A stretch of 64,000 nt of DNA from the NCBI GenBank assembly GCA_040768665.1, contig JAXGMN010000012.1, positions 124,001 to 188,000 of the forward strand. Reading direction: 5' to 3'. Positions 40,870 through 49,750 of the stretch are shown in pieces. Source of the DNA: JABWBD01 sp040768665. Its GTDB lineage: Bacteria; Planctomycetota; Planctomycetia; Pirellulales; Thermoguttaceae. Each line of letters begins with the position of its first letter. Within the stretch, counting starts at the first letter, position 1. The position numbers were made by a program, and so were the translations under genes. The notes beneath the pieces are model-generated. The model did not search any database and was not told the DNA's origin. It was given only the letters and a program-made list of their open reading frames with translations.

Positions 40870-42183
40870 ATGACCGAGCGGCAAGGCGCAACACGGCGTG
40901 ACTTTTTGCGAGATTCGATGGCGGCTGCAGCGGCGGTATCCCTGCCGTCGCTGGTTTCTTCAACCGCCTTGGGGGCCGACGGTGCCGTGGCACCGAGCGA
41001 GAAGATCACGCTCGGCGTTATCGGCATCGGTCCGCGTTGCACCTACGACCTGACCGCCATGCTCGGTCTGCCCGACGTCCAGTGTGTCGCGATCGCCGAC
41101 GTCCAGGTGAGCCGTCGCGACGCCGGCAAGAAGCTCGTCGACCAACACTACGGCAACCAGGACTGCGTCCTGTATCAGGACTTCCGCGAACTGCTCGCCC
41201 GGCCGGACATCGACGCTGTCATCGTCGCCACCGGCGACCGCTGGCACGCCCCCGCCTCGATCATGGCCGCCGAGGCGGGCAAGGACGTCTACAGCGAGAA
41301 GCCCTGTGGGCTGACGATTGCCAAGTGCCAACAACTCGACGACGCGATCAAAAAGACCGGCCGCATTTTCCAGGCCGGCACGCAGCGCCGCAGCGTGCCC
41401 AACTTTCAGCACGCCGTCGAGCTCGCCCATACCGGCAAGCTCGGCAAGATCCACACGCTCTACGCCACGATCTATACGCCCACGCTGGAAAACGGCTGGC
41501 TCCCCGGCGAGCCGACTCCCGATCCCGACGTGGTCGACTGGAATCTCTGGCTCGGACCGGCGCCCTGGCGGCCCTACAACAAGGAATACGTCAACGGCCG
41601 CTGGCGAGGCTACTGGGATTTCGACTCCGGCGCGAGACTCCTCGACTGGGGCGCCCACACGCTCGATCTCTGCCAGTGGGCCAACGGCACCGACGACACG
41701 ATGCCGATCGAGTACGAGCCGGCCGAAGACAAGATCACTTGCCGTTATGCCAACGGCGTGACACTGGTGTTCGACTTCCTCAAGACTCCCTTTGGCGACC
41801 GCGGTCCCAACTGGATCACCGAACTGGGTACCTGCCCGGTGCGGTTCGTCGGCGACGAAGGCTCCGTCGAGACGGGCGACAGCGGCCAGATGGAAGTGAA
41901 GCCGGCGGCGCTCGCCCGCGAAGTCCCGGAGGCGGTGAAGAAGGTCCGGGGCCTGGACGTCTCGGCCCACGCCCGCAATTTCTTCGACTCCGTCAAATCT
42001 CGCAAGCCGACGGCGGCCAACTCCACCGTGATGCGCCACTCGCATATCGCCTGCCACGCAGCCGCGCTGTCGTGGGTGTTGCAGCGCAAGCTCACGCTCG
42101 ATCCGGTCAAAGAGGAATTTGTCGGCGACCCCGAAGCGAACAGTCTCCGATCCCGGCCGGAGCGCGATCCCTGGCGGGCGTAG
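40870..42183 (+). CDS. Tat-exported Gfo/Idh/MocA-family oxidoreductase
   Basis: 437 residues. The signal ATRRDFLRDSMAAAAAVSLP is of twin-arginine type. NAD(P)-binding part: KITLGVIGIGPRCTYDLTAM, CVAIADVQVSRRDAGKK, AVIVATGDRWHAPASIMAAE, AGKDVYSEKPCGLTI with the EKP typical of the family. C-terminal part: GRWRGYWDFDSGARLLDWGA and HTLDLCQWA. Members oxidise, reduce or epimerise sugars with a bound nicotinamide cofactor; Tat export lets the folded holoenzyme cross the membrane. The G-x-G-x2-G is GIGPRC here, slightly unusual. It is convergent with the sulfatase-HEAT gene. Confidence 0.92.
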   Translation: MTERQGATRRDFLRDSMAAAAAVSLPSLVSSTALGADGAVAPSEKITLGVIGIGPRCTYDLTAMLGLPDVQCVAIADVQVSRRDAGKKLVDQHYGNQDCVLYQDFRELLARPDIDAVIVATGDRWHAPASIMAAEAGKDVYSEKPCGLTIAKCQQLDDAIKKTGRIFQAGTQRRSVPNFQHAVELAHTGKLGKIHTLYATIYTPTLENGWLPGEPTPDPDVVDWNLWLGPAPWRPYNKEYVNGRWRGYWDFDSGARLLDWGAHTLDLCQWANGTDDTMPIEYEPAEDKITCRYANGVTLVFDFLKTPFGDRGPNWITELGTCPVRFVGDEGSVETGDSGQMEVKPAALAREVPEAVKKVRGLDVSAHARNFFDSVKSRKPTAANSTVMRHSHIACHAAALSWVLQRKLTLDPVKEEFVGDPEANSLRSRPERDPWRA

Positions 42184-42217
42184 CGTGCCCCAGTGTATCG
42201 CATCTGGCCACTGGTCC

Positions 42218-42310
42218 TCAAGAGTGTTGGCTCAGGTCGGACAGGATTTCCGAAAGCGGCCGCCCTCCGCCCTGCTGCTCGCGCCGGGCCAGTTCTTCCT
42301 CGCTGTTGGG
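42218..42310 (-). other. Possible C-terminal remnant of a small (antitoxin-like) gene
   Basis: Directly downstream of the sulfatase stop, the minus strand reads NSEEELARREQQGGGRPLSE and ILSDLSQHS before TGA. The charged helix ending in RPLSEIL-DL is typical of the tails of small antitoxin or regulator proteins. There is no start codon. It may equally be chance. Confidence 0.25.
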
Positions 42311-42313
42311 CTA

Positions 42314-44224
42314 CTAATCCCGCCTTTGCTTCGACTGATCCTCACTGTCGTCAAACTTCTGCGGCACATATTCCACCATTCGCGAGAGATAATCGCCCAC
42401 GTGCCCGGTTTTCGGCATCGCGGCCGCACGCATCGCCGAAGCCGCGGGCCGGGCCGCCTCGCCCAGCCGGTCCAGGACATTCATCGCTCGCAGTCGGATC
42501 ATCGGCGTCTCGTGAGTCAGCCCCTCGGTCAGCGCCGGCATCGCCTCATCCACGCGGCCGATTTGGCAAAGTGCCTCGGCAGCCGCGATCCGCACGTTCG
42601 GCGAATCGTCCCGAATCGCTTGGCGCAGCGGCTCGACTGCCGGGGCGGCCTTCTCGCCCAACGCCACCAGCCCGACCGCTCCCCAGTAGCGGGTCGCTGC
42701 ATCGTCGGCCGTCAACAATCCCGCCAGGTCCGAGATACACGCGGGATCCATGCGATTGGCCAAACTGGCCGCTTCGAGGAGCCGATCCAGAGGATTGGCC
42801 TGGCGATCGTGGGCGACATCGTACGGAGTGCGGCCTTCGGCTCGCCGGTGCATTTCGTATTCCGGCAGCAGGCCAAGATCTCGCGTTTGCTTCATCCACG
42901 CGATGCTCTCCTGCCGCATCCGCTGCAACGTCTCCTGGTGCTCGGACTCGCCGGCGAGATTGCGGATCTGGTGCGGGTCGGCGGCCGTGTCGTAAAGCTC
43001 CTCGATAGGCTTGGTCGGCAGAAAGTACCGCGTCTGGATCTCGTTGAGTTTCCCCGCCTCCGCCAGCCGGCGCCAGACCTTCATCGTCGGCATTTCCTCC
43101 GTGTAACTGACGAACTGCGACCAGGTCCGGTGTGGCATGTAGTTGCGGATGTACTGGTAGCGCCGGTCGCGGACCACGCGGACCGTATCGTAGCGTTCCG
43201 CCATGCGATCGCGGATCGCGTAGACGTACTGCCGCGGCTCCACAGCCTGCGGTCCAAGGAAGGCTTCTCCCTGCATGACCGCCGGAACCGGAACACCCGC
43301 CAGACTCAGCACCGTCGGGGCAAAGTCGACGAAGCTGACTAGCCGGTCGCAAACGGTCCCCGGCTCGCCCGGCGACCAGCGCCGGTACTTTTCGGGAAAC
43401 CGTACGATCAGCGGCACGTGCAGTCCGGACTCCCACACCCACTTCTTGCATCCCGGCATACCGGCGCCGTGATCGGAGAAGAAGATGATGATCGTCTCGT
43501 CAGCCAGCCCGTCTTCCTCGAGTTGGCGGAGCACGTCGCCGGCCTGGTAGTCCATGGCCGTGATCAGGTCATGATAACGAGCCCAGTCCTGGCGGCTCTC
43601 GGGTGTGTCGGGATGAAACGACGGAACGGAGACCCTGGCCGGGTCGTGCCGCTGATCGGGTGTCAGCCGCGACGTGTTTTGGAAAAAGCTCTTGTCCGGC
43701 TGACGGATCTGGCTTTCGTGGCAGACCGTGAAGTTGAACACGCTGAAGAACGGTCGCCCCTCGGGGCGGTTCCGCCAATGGGCCTTTCGGCTCGACTCAT
43801 CCCAGGCCGCCTTGGGCACCGCGAAGTTGTAGTCGGTCTTCACGTTGTTGGTGCAGTAGTAGCCGGCGTTGCGAAGGTATTCCGGGAAGCACCTCACCGC
43901 GTCGGGCAGACGGGTCGTCGAGCGCATGTCATGGCTGCCGATCGTCGAAGGATACATGCCCGTGATCAAACACGACCGGTTGGGAGCGCAAACGCCCGTG
44001 ATTGCGTAAGCGTCCGAGTACCGCACGCCCTGCGAGGCGAGCCGGTCCAAAACCGGCGTGCGGGCGTAGCGGTCGCCGTAGCAGCCCAGATTGGGGCTGA
44101 TATCCTCGCACGTGATCCAGAGGATGTTCGGGCGGTCGGCAGATACCTGCGTCTCTGTCGCCTGGGGCTGAGAGCCGGCCCCTCCGAACGCTGCCAGCGC
44201 AAGAATAACAGACAAGATCGCCAT
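42314..44224 (-). CDS. Exported sulfatase (heparan N-sulfatase-like, CAPNR motif) with C-terminal HEAT-type repeats
   Basis: 636 residues with a short signal peptide (MAILSVILALAAFGGAGSQP), AGGAG upstream. Metal site RPNILWITCEDISPNLGCYG. The nucleophile motif TGVCAPNRSCLITGMYPSTI has Asn where CxPSR has Ser, as in some N-sulfoglucosamine sulfohydrolase-like sulfatases. IIFFSDHGAGMPGCKKWVWE gives further catalytic residues. Residues about 490-610 form HEAT-like helical repeats (TRYWGAVGLVALGEKAAPAV; VRIAAAEALCQIG; IRLRAMNVLDRLG), an extra domain that may bind a partner. It follows the GH127 gene by 39 bases on the same strand, so the pair is an operon for a sulfated, arabinose-containing glycan (inferred). 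Confidence 0.92.
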   Translation of the reverse strand: MAILSVILALAAFGGAGSQPQATETQVSADRPNILWITCEDISPNLGCYGDRYARTPVLDRLASQGVRYSDAYAITGVCAPNRSCLITGMYPSTIGSHDMRSTTRLPDAVRCFPEYLRNAGYYCTNNVKTDYNFAVPKAAWDESSRKAHWRNRPEGRPFFSVFNFTVCHESQIRQPDKSFFQNTSRLTPDQRHDPARVSVPSFHPDTPESRQDWARYHDLITAMDYQAGDVLRQLEEDGLADETIIIFFSDHGAGMPGCKKWVWESGLHVPLIVRFPEKYRRWSPGEPGTVCDRLVSFVDFAPTVLSLAGVPVPAVMQGEAFLGPQAVEPRQYVYAIRDRMAERYDTVRVVRDRRYQYIRNYMPHRTWSQFVSYTEEMPTMKVWRRLAEAGKLNEIQTRYFLPTKPIEELYDTAADPHQIRNLAGESEHQETLQRMRQESIAWMKQTRDLGLLPEYEMHRRAEGRTPYDVAHDRQANPLDRLLEAASLANRMDPACISDLAGLLTADDAATRYWGAVGLVALGEKAAPAVEPLRQAIRDDSPNVRIAAAEALCQIGRVDEAMPALTEGLTHETPMIRLRAMNVLDRLGEAARPAASAMRAAAMPKTGHVGDYLSRMVEYVPQKFDDSEDQSKQRRD

Positions 44225-44263
44225 GATGCAGCTCCTGTGTTTGTGCCGAGGGGCTCGGCCGTT

Positions 44264-46720
44264 TCACTCGAACTTCCACTCCAGAATCCCGCCGGAAAAC
44301 TCCGGCTGGAGCTGAACTTCCAGCCGGACGGCGCCGGTCGTCACCGGCGCAAACTCCATCCGGTTGTAGCGGTCCTTTTCCACGCCACAAGCCTCGCTCG
44401 ACTCGACCGGCTTCCACTGGTCCCCGTCGCGGTACAGCACGCGCCACGATTGAGGTACGCGGCAGTGGCCTTGGCCCGTGTCGTCGAACCAATAGACTTC
44501 CGTCGCGGACACCTTTCGCGGCTTGGCGAACGTGTACTGGACCCACTCGGCGGTTCCCTTGTGATTCCACCAGGTGAATCGCGGGATGGAACCGTCGCCC
44601 GACGACTTGGGCTCGAGCTTATCGTCCAACGCCGTCACGCTGTCGCCATCCCAGCAATACGACGCGCTGGCCGGTTCGCCAGGCGGCTCTTCCCAGCGGA
44701 CGGCATGCGGCCCGTCGCCAATCACCGGGAACGACGCGATCCGAAGCCTCGCCGCACCCATCGGAATCAGGGTGATCGGCTCGACCGGTTCGTCCGAGCG
44801 GACGGGGCTCGCCTGGAGCTCGCCGACCAGCCCGAGGCGATCGATTTTCCAGGCGGGGATCCGCTTGCCGCGGCCCCGCAGTTCGATCGGCGTCCCTTCG
44901 TGCGTGAACGGCATGTCATTGTCCGGCCACGGGCGGGTGACAACCTCGAACGACGCCGCTGCGTCCTCTTCATCCAGCACGAGGCCGTAGTTCCACGCCG
45001 TCGTCGGATGGATCTCCCAGGCGGGCCATTCGTCGGTGCCGCCCTCGCGAACGTATTTCTCGCCGATCTTCAGCGAATAGGTCAGCGGACCCCGGTCGAC
45101 CGATACGCTGTTATGATTCTGCTCCCATCGCCGCAGGCGGATGTCCATCGGCAACGTCAGGCAAACCGTATCGCCGTCGTTCCACGTCCGCTCGATGCGA
45201 AGGTAGTCGAGCGGCTTCGATTTGACGCTTGCCGGCTCGCCGGCGACTTCGACCGCCGGCCGATCGCACCAGCCGGGCACGCGAAGGTACAGCGGGAACC
45301 GCACCGGCCGCTCAGTTCGCACGAGGAAATGGATCTGCTCGTCGAACGGATAATGGGTGTTCTCGTCGATGGTCACTTCGATCCCGTCGGCCACCTTGGC
45401 CTTGACCTGGCTGTCGCAGTAAAAGACTGCTGCCAGACCGTTGTCCGGCGTGGCGAACCAGAGGTGCTCGGCGAGGTAAGGCCAGCCGTGCCCCCAGTTA
45501 TGCTGGCAGCAACGGTGGATGTGCGGGTTCATGTGGAGCATCGGCCCGCGGTTCTGCAGCCCCGGCGACTTGTTGTGCCGGTCCGACAGGACAAGGTTTG
45601 GAGCGGTCAGGTATCGCAGCGCCTTCATGTCGGCCGTGAGCGCCGCCGGCAGCGAGTTGAAGGCGACGTCCTCGCAGCGGTCGGCCCAGACGAGATCACC
45701 GGTGATCCAGGCGAGCGTCTCCGTCGAGAGCATCATCTCGACCATTCCGCAGGTCTCGACCGCCTGCCTCGGCCCCGTATAGCCCACCCGGCAGTTCTCG
45801 TCGCCGCCGAACATTCCGCCGGGCACCTGGCCGTACATCTCGCGGATTTTCGCGAAATTGCGGTACGAGGCCGCCAGATCGGCCGGATCCTTCGACTGCA
45901 TATACCACGTGGTCGCCTCGCCGAAGGCCTGGGCCATGTTGACGTTGTGCCAATTGATTACGTCCTCGTCCCAGCGCGCGGCGCGGCGATGGACCTTCTG
46001 CGACAGCTCCAGCAGCCGGGTGTCGCCCGTCCGGTTATACAGCCAAAAGATGCTGAACAATAGATCGCCCGCGCGCATCGGCGGCCAGTATCCCACCAGG
46101 AATCTCTCGTCCGGCACACCGGCGAGATAGTGGAAGTAGGCGGTCATCAGGTCGATCACGCGCTGGTCGCCGCTGTACTCGTAGTAGTCCTGAAGGCAGA
46201 ACAGCATGATCATGTTGGGCCAAAGGTCGTCGCGTCCTTTGATCCGCGAGGCGGTGCCGGCGCGTTCCTGTTCGGGGCCGAACCAGCCGTCCGGCTTCCG
46301 GCTCTTCAACGCCCCCTCGATCCATACGCGAGTTTCCTCGATCATCTTTTGGTCGCCAAGCAGGTAGGCCGCGTTGCTGTAGCCCTTCAACCAATAGGGA
46401 ACTTCCTCCCAGCCGCATTCGCCTCGTCCGTCCGGACTCAGCCACGCGTTTCCATTCTTCTGCAGAAACGCGCTGATTTTACCCAGGTGGCCATGAAAGC
46501 CGGCCGCTTGCAGTTCCAACTGCCTGCGGAGCCAGCCCTCGGGCCGGATCGAGCCGATCGGGAGCTTGATCACGGGATTGGGCACGAGCGGCGCGCGGTT
46601 AGCCACATAGTTCGAATTGGTCGAATCGGTATCCGGCCGATCGACCGCCGAGACCGACGTTTCGCCGGCAAAACAGGCGCTGGCTGCGAAAACCAGCGCG
46701 CAGGAAAGAACCAATTGCAT
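44264..46720 (-). CDS. Exported GH127-type beta-L-arabinofuranosidase
   Basis: 818 residues with a signal peptide (MQLVLSCALVFAASACFAGE). An alpha/alpha-barrel part has GFHGHLGKISAFLQKNGNAW and GWEEVPYWLKGYSNAAYLLG. GH127 catalysis uses a Zn-bound Cys with a Glu-x-Cys and a Cys-Cys pair; here AVETCGMVEMM (about 322-326) and IHRCCQHNWGHGWP (about 404) keep all of these. The C-terminal 130 residues (EWVQYTFAKPRKVSATEVYW, QSWRVLYRDGDQW, VRLEVQLQPEFSGGI) look like a discoidin-type carbohydrate-binding domain. It removes beta-L-arabinofuranose from glycans outside the cytoplasm. It is the first gene of an operon with the sulfatase-HEAT gene. A strong promoter is predicted at 46761-46789. Confidence 0.9.
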   Translation of the reverse strand: MQLVLSCALVFAASACFAGETSVSAVDRPDTDSTNSNYVANRAPLVPNPVIKLPIGSIRPEGWLRRQLELQAAGFHGHLGKISAFLQKNGNAWLSPDGRGECGWEEVPYWLKGYSNAAYLLGDQKMIEETRVWIEGALKSRKPDGWFGPEQERAGTASRIKGRDDLWPNMIMLFCLQDYYEYSGDQRVIDLMTAYFHYLAGVPDERFLVGYWPPMRAGDLLFSIFWLYNRTGDTRLLELSQKVHRRAARWDEDVINWHNVNMAQAFGEATTWYMQSKDPADLAASYRNFAKIREMYGQVPGGMFGGDENCRVGYTGPRQAVETCGMVEMMLSTETLAWITGDLVWADRCEDVAFNSLPAALTADMKALRYLTAPNLVLSDRHNKSPGLQNRGPMLHMNPHIHRCCQHNWGHGWPYLAEHLWFATPDNGLAAVFYCDSQVKAKVADGIEVTIDENTHYPFDEQIHFLVRTERPVRFPLYLRVPGWCDRPAVEVAGEPASVKSKPLDYLRIERTWNDGDTVCLTLPMDIRLRRWEQNHNSVSVDRGPLTYSLKIGEKYVREGGTDEWPAWEIHPTTAWNYGLVLDEEDAAASFEVVTRPWPDNDMPFTHEGTPIELRGRGKRIPAWKIDRLGLVGELQASPVRSDEPVEPITLIPMGAARLRIASFPVIGDGPHAVRWEEPPGEPASASYCWDGDSVTALDDKLEPKSSGDGSIPRFTWWNHKGTAEWVQYTFAKPRKVSATEVYWFDDTGQGHCRVPQSWRVLYRDGDQWKPVESSEACGVEKDRYNRMEFAPVTTGAVRLEVQLQPEFSGGILEWKFE

Positions 46721-46760
46721 GAGGTGGACTCCGTGATTTTTTGCTTGACCGCAAGTTCAT

Positions 46761-46789
46761 ATTATGTCGCGGCAACGCACCAATTTCAA
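46761..46789 (-). promoter_or_regulatory. Predicted promoter of the GH127-sulfatase operon
   Basis: On the minus strand TTGAAA (46784-46789), a 17-base spacer and CATAAT (46761-46766), followed by a leader of about 35 bases and a GGAG RBS. Confidence 0.6.
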
Positions 46790-46814
46790 GTTTTGATGGT
46801 ACTCGGTGTCGTTT

Positions 46815-46930
46815 GTTTAGCCGCAGGCCCGGCGGGCCGCTGCCGCGACAACAATGTGTGCCACAACACGTTTGAAAATGGCTGTCTTGCAGTACGCCGC
46901 TCGCGCGGCCCGCCGGGCCTGCGGCTAAAC
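46815..46930. repeat. Perfect 26-bp inverted repeat with 64-bp spacer
   Basis: The left arm GTTTAGCCGCAGGCCCGGCG continues GGCCGC (46815-46840); the right arm (46905-46930) is its exact reverse complement. It lies between the divergent GH127 and nitrilase-type genes. There is no coding frame. It would form a strong hairpin in DNA or RNA and is probably a small non-autonomous element. Confidence 0.9.
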
Positions 46931-47006
46931 GACATGAGGTCTTGTGGCAGGGCTGGGGCGCAAGTAGGCTAAGCACGTATCCCCAAATCTCCCAGGAGCC
47001 TCAGCT

Positions 47007-47930
47007 ATGCCACAATCCATCCGCAACATTTTGTTATCGCTCGTTCCGTTTGCCGCTCTGGCTTGCCCGGCCTCGGCCGGCGAGCCTTCCAATCCGCGGT
47101 ACGTCCGCATCGGCCACTACCAGTGCGTCTGCAAACAGGGCGATTTTGCAGCGAACCTCGAGACCGTGGTCAAAGGGCTCCAGCTCGCCGCTGAGGCCCG
47201 ACTCGATATCGTCTCTTTCCCGGAGTCGTTTCTCACCGGATACTATGCGGCTGAAGAAGACGCACGGGCGAATTGCTTCACGATCGACTCACCCGAAATC
47301 AAGCAAGTGCTCGACAAGACCTCCGGCTTCGACCTCCTCTTTATGGTGGGCTTCAATGAGTTGCGGGGCGACGACCTCTACAACACGGTGGCGGTGATCG
47401 ACCGCGGACGGTTGCTCGGACACTACAGCAAAGCGATGCCGGTCATGCGCTATTTCATTCCAGGTCGCGAATTTCCCGTGTTTGAGAAGAAGGGCCTGAA
47501 ATTCGGCGTGGTCATCTGTGCCGACGGCGGTTACATCGAGCCTTGCCGCATCCTCTCGCTGAAAGGGGCGCAGGTGATTTTTGCTCCGCACTACAACTTC
47601 GTCGGCGATCCCGTGCAGCATTACCAGATGGTTCGCAACGACCACGTCGCCCGCGCCGTGGAGAATGGAGTCTACTTCCTCCGCGGCAACAATGTGGTCC
47701 GGGGCACCGAACTTGAAGGAATGAAACACCAGGGACACGGCTACGGGGACAGCTATCTGCTCGACCCGACCGGCGAGATCGCCGCATCGGCCGGACTCTA
47801 CGAAGAGTATTTGATGATCTACAACTTGGATCGGGAGAAGAAATTCCGCAACCGGCACAACTGGCGAAGCATGCGGTCGTCCAAGGAATTGGCGGACATA
47901 CTGAAACAGGTAGTCGACCAGCAGCAGTGA
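47007..47930 (+). CDS. Exported carbon-nitrogen hydrolase (nitrilase superfamily)
   Basis: 307 residues, AGGAG upstream, with a signal peptide (MPQSIRNILLSLVPFAALAC, cut near ASAG). The catalytic triad is visible: Glu in IVSFPESFLTGYY, Lys in LLGHYSKAMPVM, Cys in FGVVICADGGYIEP. It hydrolyses an amide, nitrile or carbamoyl bond; the substrate is unknown. Nitrilase-fold enzymes are mostly cytoplasmic, so export is notable and points to an extracellular amide, for example in an amino-sugar glycan or peptide. It is transcribed alone and is convergent with a propeller gene 13 bases downstream. Confidence 0.92.
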   Translation: MPQSIRNILLSLVPFAALACPASAGEPSNPRYVRIGHYQCVCKQGDFAANLETVVKGLQLAAEARLDIVSFPESFLTGYYAAEEDARANCFTIDSPEIKQVLDKTSGFDLLFMVGFNELRGDDLYNTVAVIDRGRLLGHYSKAMPVMRYFIPGREFPVFEKKGLKFGVVICADGGYIEPCRILSLKGAQVIFAPHYNFVGDPVQHYQMVRNDHVARAVENGVYFLRGNNVVRGTELEGMKHQGHGYGDSYLLDPTGEIAASAGLYEEYLMIYNLDREKKFRNRHNWRSMRSSKELADILKQVVDQQQ

Positions 47931-47943
47931 ACCCGGTCTTCGG

Positions 47944-49596
47944 CTACTGCGCAAGCGGCAACTCGTAGCAGGTTGCCTGCTCGGCGTTGCGCACCAGCAG
48001 GTAGGGGCCGGACAAGGCGATGTTGTTCCAAGTCAGGCCTTCCAGAGCCTGGAACCGACCGAAGACATGGTTAGGCTGGTGCGGCGTCGCTTGCACCAGG
48101 ACGATCTCGCCCGACTCGGCGAGCACCAGGATCCGGTCACCGACCATGAGGATCTGCCCATGGCCATAGCGGCCGTCCTTCCATACCCGTTGGCCCGTCT
48201 TAAGGTCCACGCATTCGAGAATGCCGTCGGAGAGGGCGTAGGCGTGGTCGCCTCTCACGGCGGCACTGGTGAATTTCGTCCGCAGGACTCTCCGGTTTCG
48301 CCACACGACTTCCGGCGTGAACGGTGGATCCTCCTCTCGCGTGATCTGCAGCAGAACAGCGCCCGCGCCGTAGCCCTTGGAAAGCAAGAGCCGATCGGTA
48401 TCGACCACAACAGGCTGTGAGACATTCGGATTCGCGTTGCTGCGAGCGGGCCAAGGATGCTCCCAGAGGACCTTGCCGGTTTCGATCTCATGACCGCTGA
48501 CGGAATCCTCGTCGATACTGACAATCTGCCGGGTTCCGGCAAGGGTCGCCACAATGGGAGAACTGTAGCTGATCTGCTTGTCGCCCCCTTCCCAGGCAAG
48601 CTCGCCCGTCCGCTTGTCGTAAGCAACCAGCGAGACCTTCCGTCCCTTTTTGGGACCGCCGGCAGGCACGATCACGAGTTCGTCGACGATCAGGGGCGAG
48701 TTCGACCGGGCCCAAGGCAAGTCGGACGATTCGTCCTCCACCGAGATTCCGTAATCCTCCAGCAAGTTCCTCTGCCAGCGGCACTCGCCGTTCCGTCCGT
48801 CCAGGCAGAGCAAGTGGCCCGTGGCACCGAGGACGTAGACCAACCCGCCGTCGATCGTCGGCGTACTTCGCGGACCGACCCCCCCGCTGATCGACTCGTA
48901 GCGTGTGGCGATCGAGTGGGCCCACTGGGGTTCTCCGGTTTCCAGCCGGTAGCAGACAATCATTTCCAGATCGCCGCGCTGCTCCATCGTCACGGCGTAG
49001 CCGTTGACGACCGAAAAGGCCGACCAGCCTGCGCCGATTGCCCGTCGCCATCGCAGGACTGGCGGTCGCCGGGCCCAGTCGCTCCCCAATTCGATTCCGT
49101 CCAGCGACATGCTGCGATCCGGGCCGAGAAACTGGGGAAAGTCACCAGCAGTCGTGCTCAGCAGGTCGACGGGATCCGCCGATCCTGCGGCGAGCGACTC
49201 GAGTTTCGCCGTTTCAAGTCGTTCGTCGGGCTTGGGCGAGAATCGAAGGGCAAATTCGGGAACAAGTTCGCCGCTGATCCGCTCCACCCGCAACAAGGCG
49301 GCCAGTCCGCCGACCAACGCCACCAGTCCGACCAGCGAGACCATGCGGATCCGTCGGCTATAGCCACTCAAGAATAGAAACCAGCCCACCAAGGTCGCCA
49401 TGGCCAGAAAGCTAAGAAGCCAACTAGCGACGTTGGTATTGCCGCGATCACCGAGAACATCGGTCCTGCGGAGGAAGATTACTGCGACAACCAGAACGGC
49501 AACGATCGCGAGGCAACATGTGAGAGGCAGAAGCCTCTTCGACGGAGGGGTGGCGGGAGGCTCCTGTGTTGGCCGGGTCTGATCGTGTGCGTCCAT
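47944..49596 (-). CDS. Membrane-anchored PQQ-type beta-propeller protein
   Basis: 550 residues from the ATG at 49596 (AAGG about 13 bases upstream); starts at 49635 or 49647 are possible. Three membrane helices follow a Pro-rich start: LPLTCCLAIVAVLVVAVIFL, SWLLSFLAMATLVGWFLFLS and VSLVGLVALVGGLAALLRV. Then come DFPQFLGPDRSMSLDGIEL, a typical planctomycete propeller opening, and blades such as VICYRLETGEPQWAHS-like, VLGATGHLLCLDGRNGECRW, YDKRTGELAWEGG and LECVDLKTGQRVWKDGR. The propeller should face the periplasm. The fold often serves as a scaffold or as a PQQ dehydrogenase domain; no catalytic residues are evident, so a scaffold role is more likely. Confidence 0.88.
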   Translation of the reverse strand: MDAHDQTRPTQEPPATPPSKRLLPLTCCLAIVAVLVVAVIFLRRTDVLGDRGNTNVASWLLSFLAMATLVGWFLFLSGYSRRIRMVSLVGLVALVGGLAALLRVERISGELVPEFALRFSPKPDERLETAKLESLAAGSADPVDLLSTTAGDFPQFLGPDRSMSLDGIELGSDWARRPPVLRWRRAIGAGWSAFSVVNGYAVTMEQRGDLEMIVCYRLETGEPQWAHSIATRYESISGGVGPRSTPTIDGGLVYVLGATGHLLCLDGRNGECRWQRNLLEDYGISVEDESSDLPWARSNSPLIVDELVIVPAGGPKKGRKVSLVAYDKRTGELAWEGGDKQISYSSPIVATLAGTRQIVSIDEDSVSGHEIETGKVLWEHPWPARSNANPNVSQPVVVDTDRLLLSKGYGAGAVLLQITREEDPPFTPEVVWRNRRVLRTKFTSAAVRGDHAYALSDGILECVDLKTGQRVWKDGRYGHGQILMVGDRILVLAESGEIVLVQATPHQPNHVFGRFQALEGLTWNNIALSGPYLLVRNAEQATCYELPLAQ

Positions 49597-49750
49597 GACG
49601 GAATAGTCGCCTTCTAGGGGGATCACCAAACGCATGATACCGGGCATTAGGCGAGCGGCAGATGAGAATTGACTTGCATATCAGCCCGGCTGCTGGGAAG
49701 CAGCCGGGCTGATGGCAATCGTGAGGGGATGCGATCATCTGCCACACGCC

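Noticed and set aside
43418..46063. Open frame of 881 codons on the plus strand
   Set aside because: Antisense of the sulfatase and GH127 genes.
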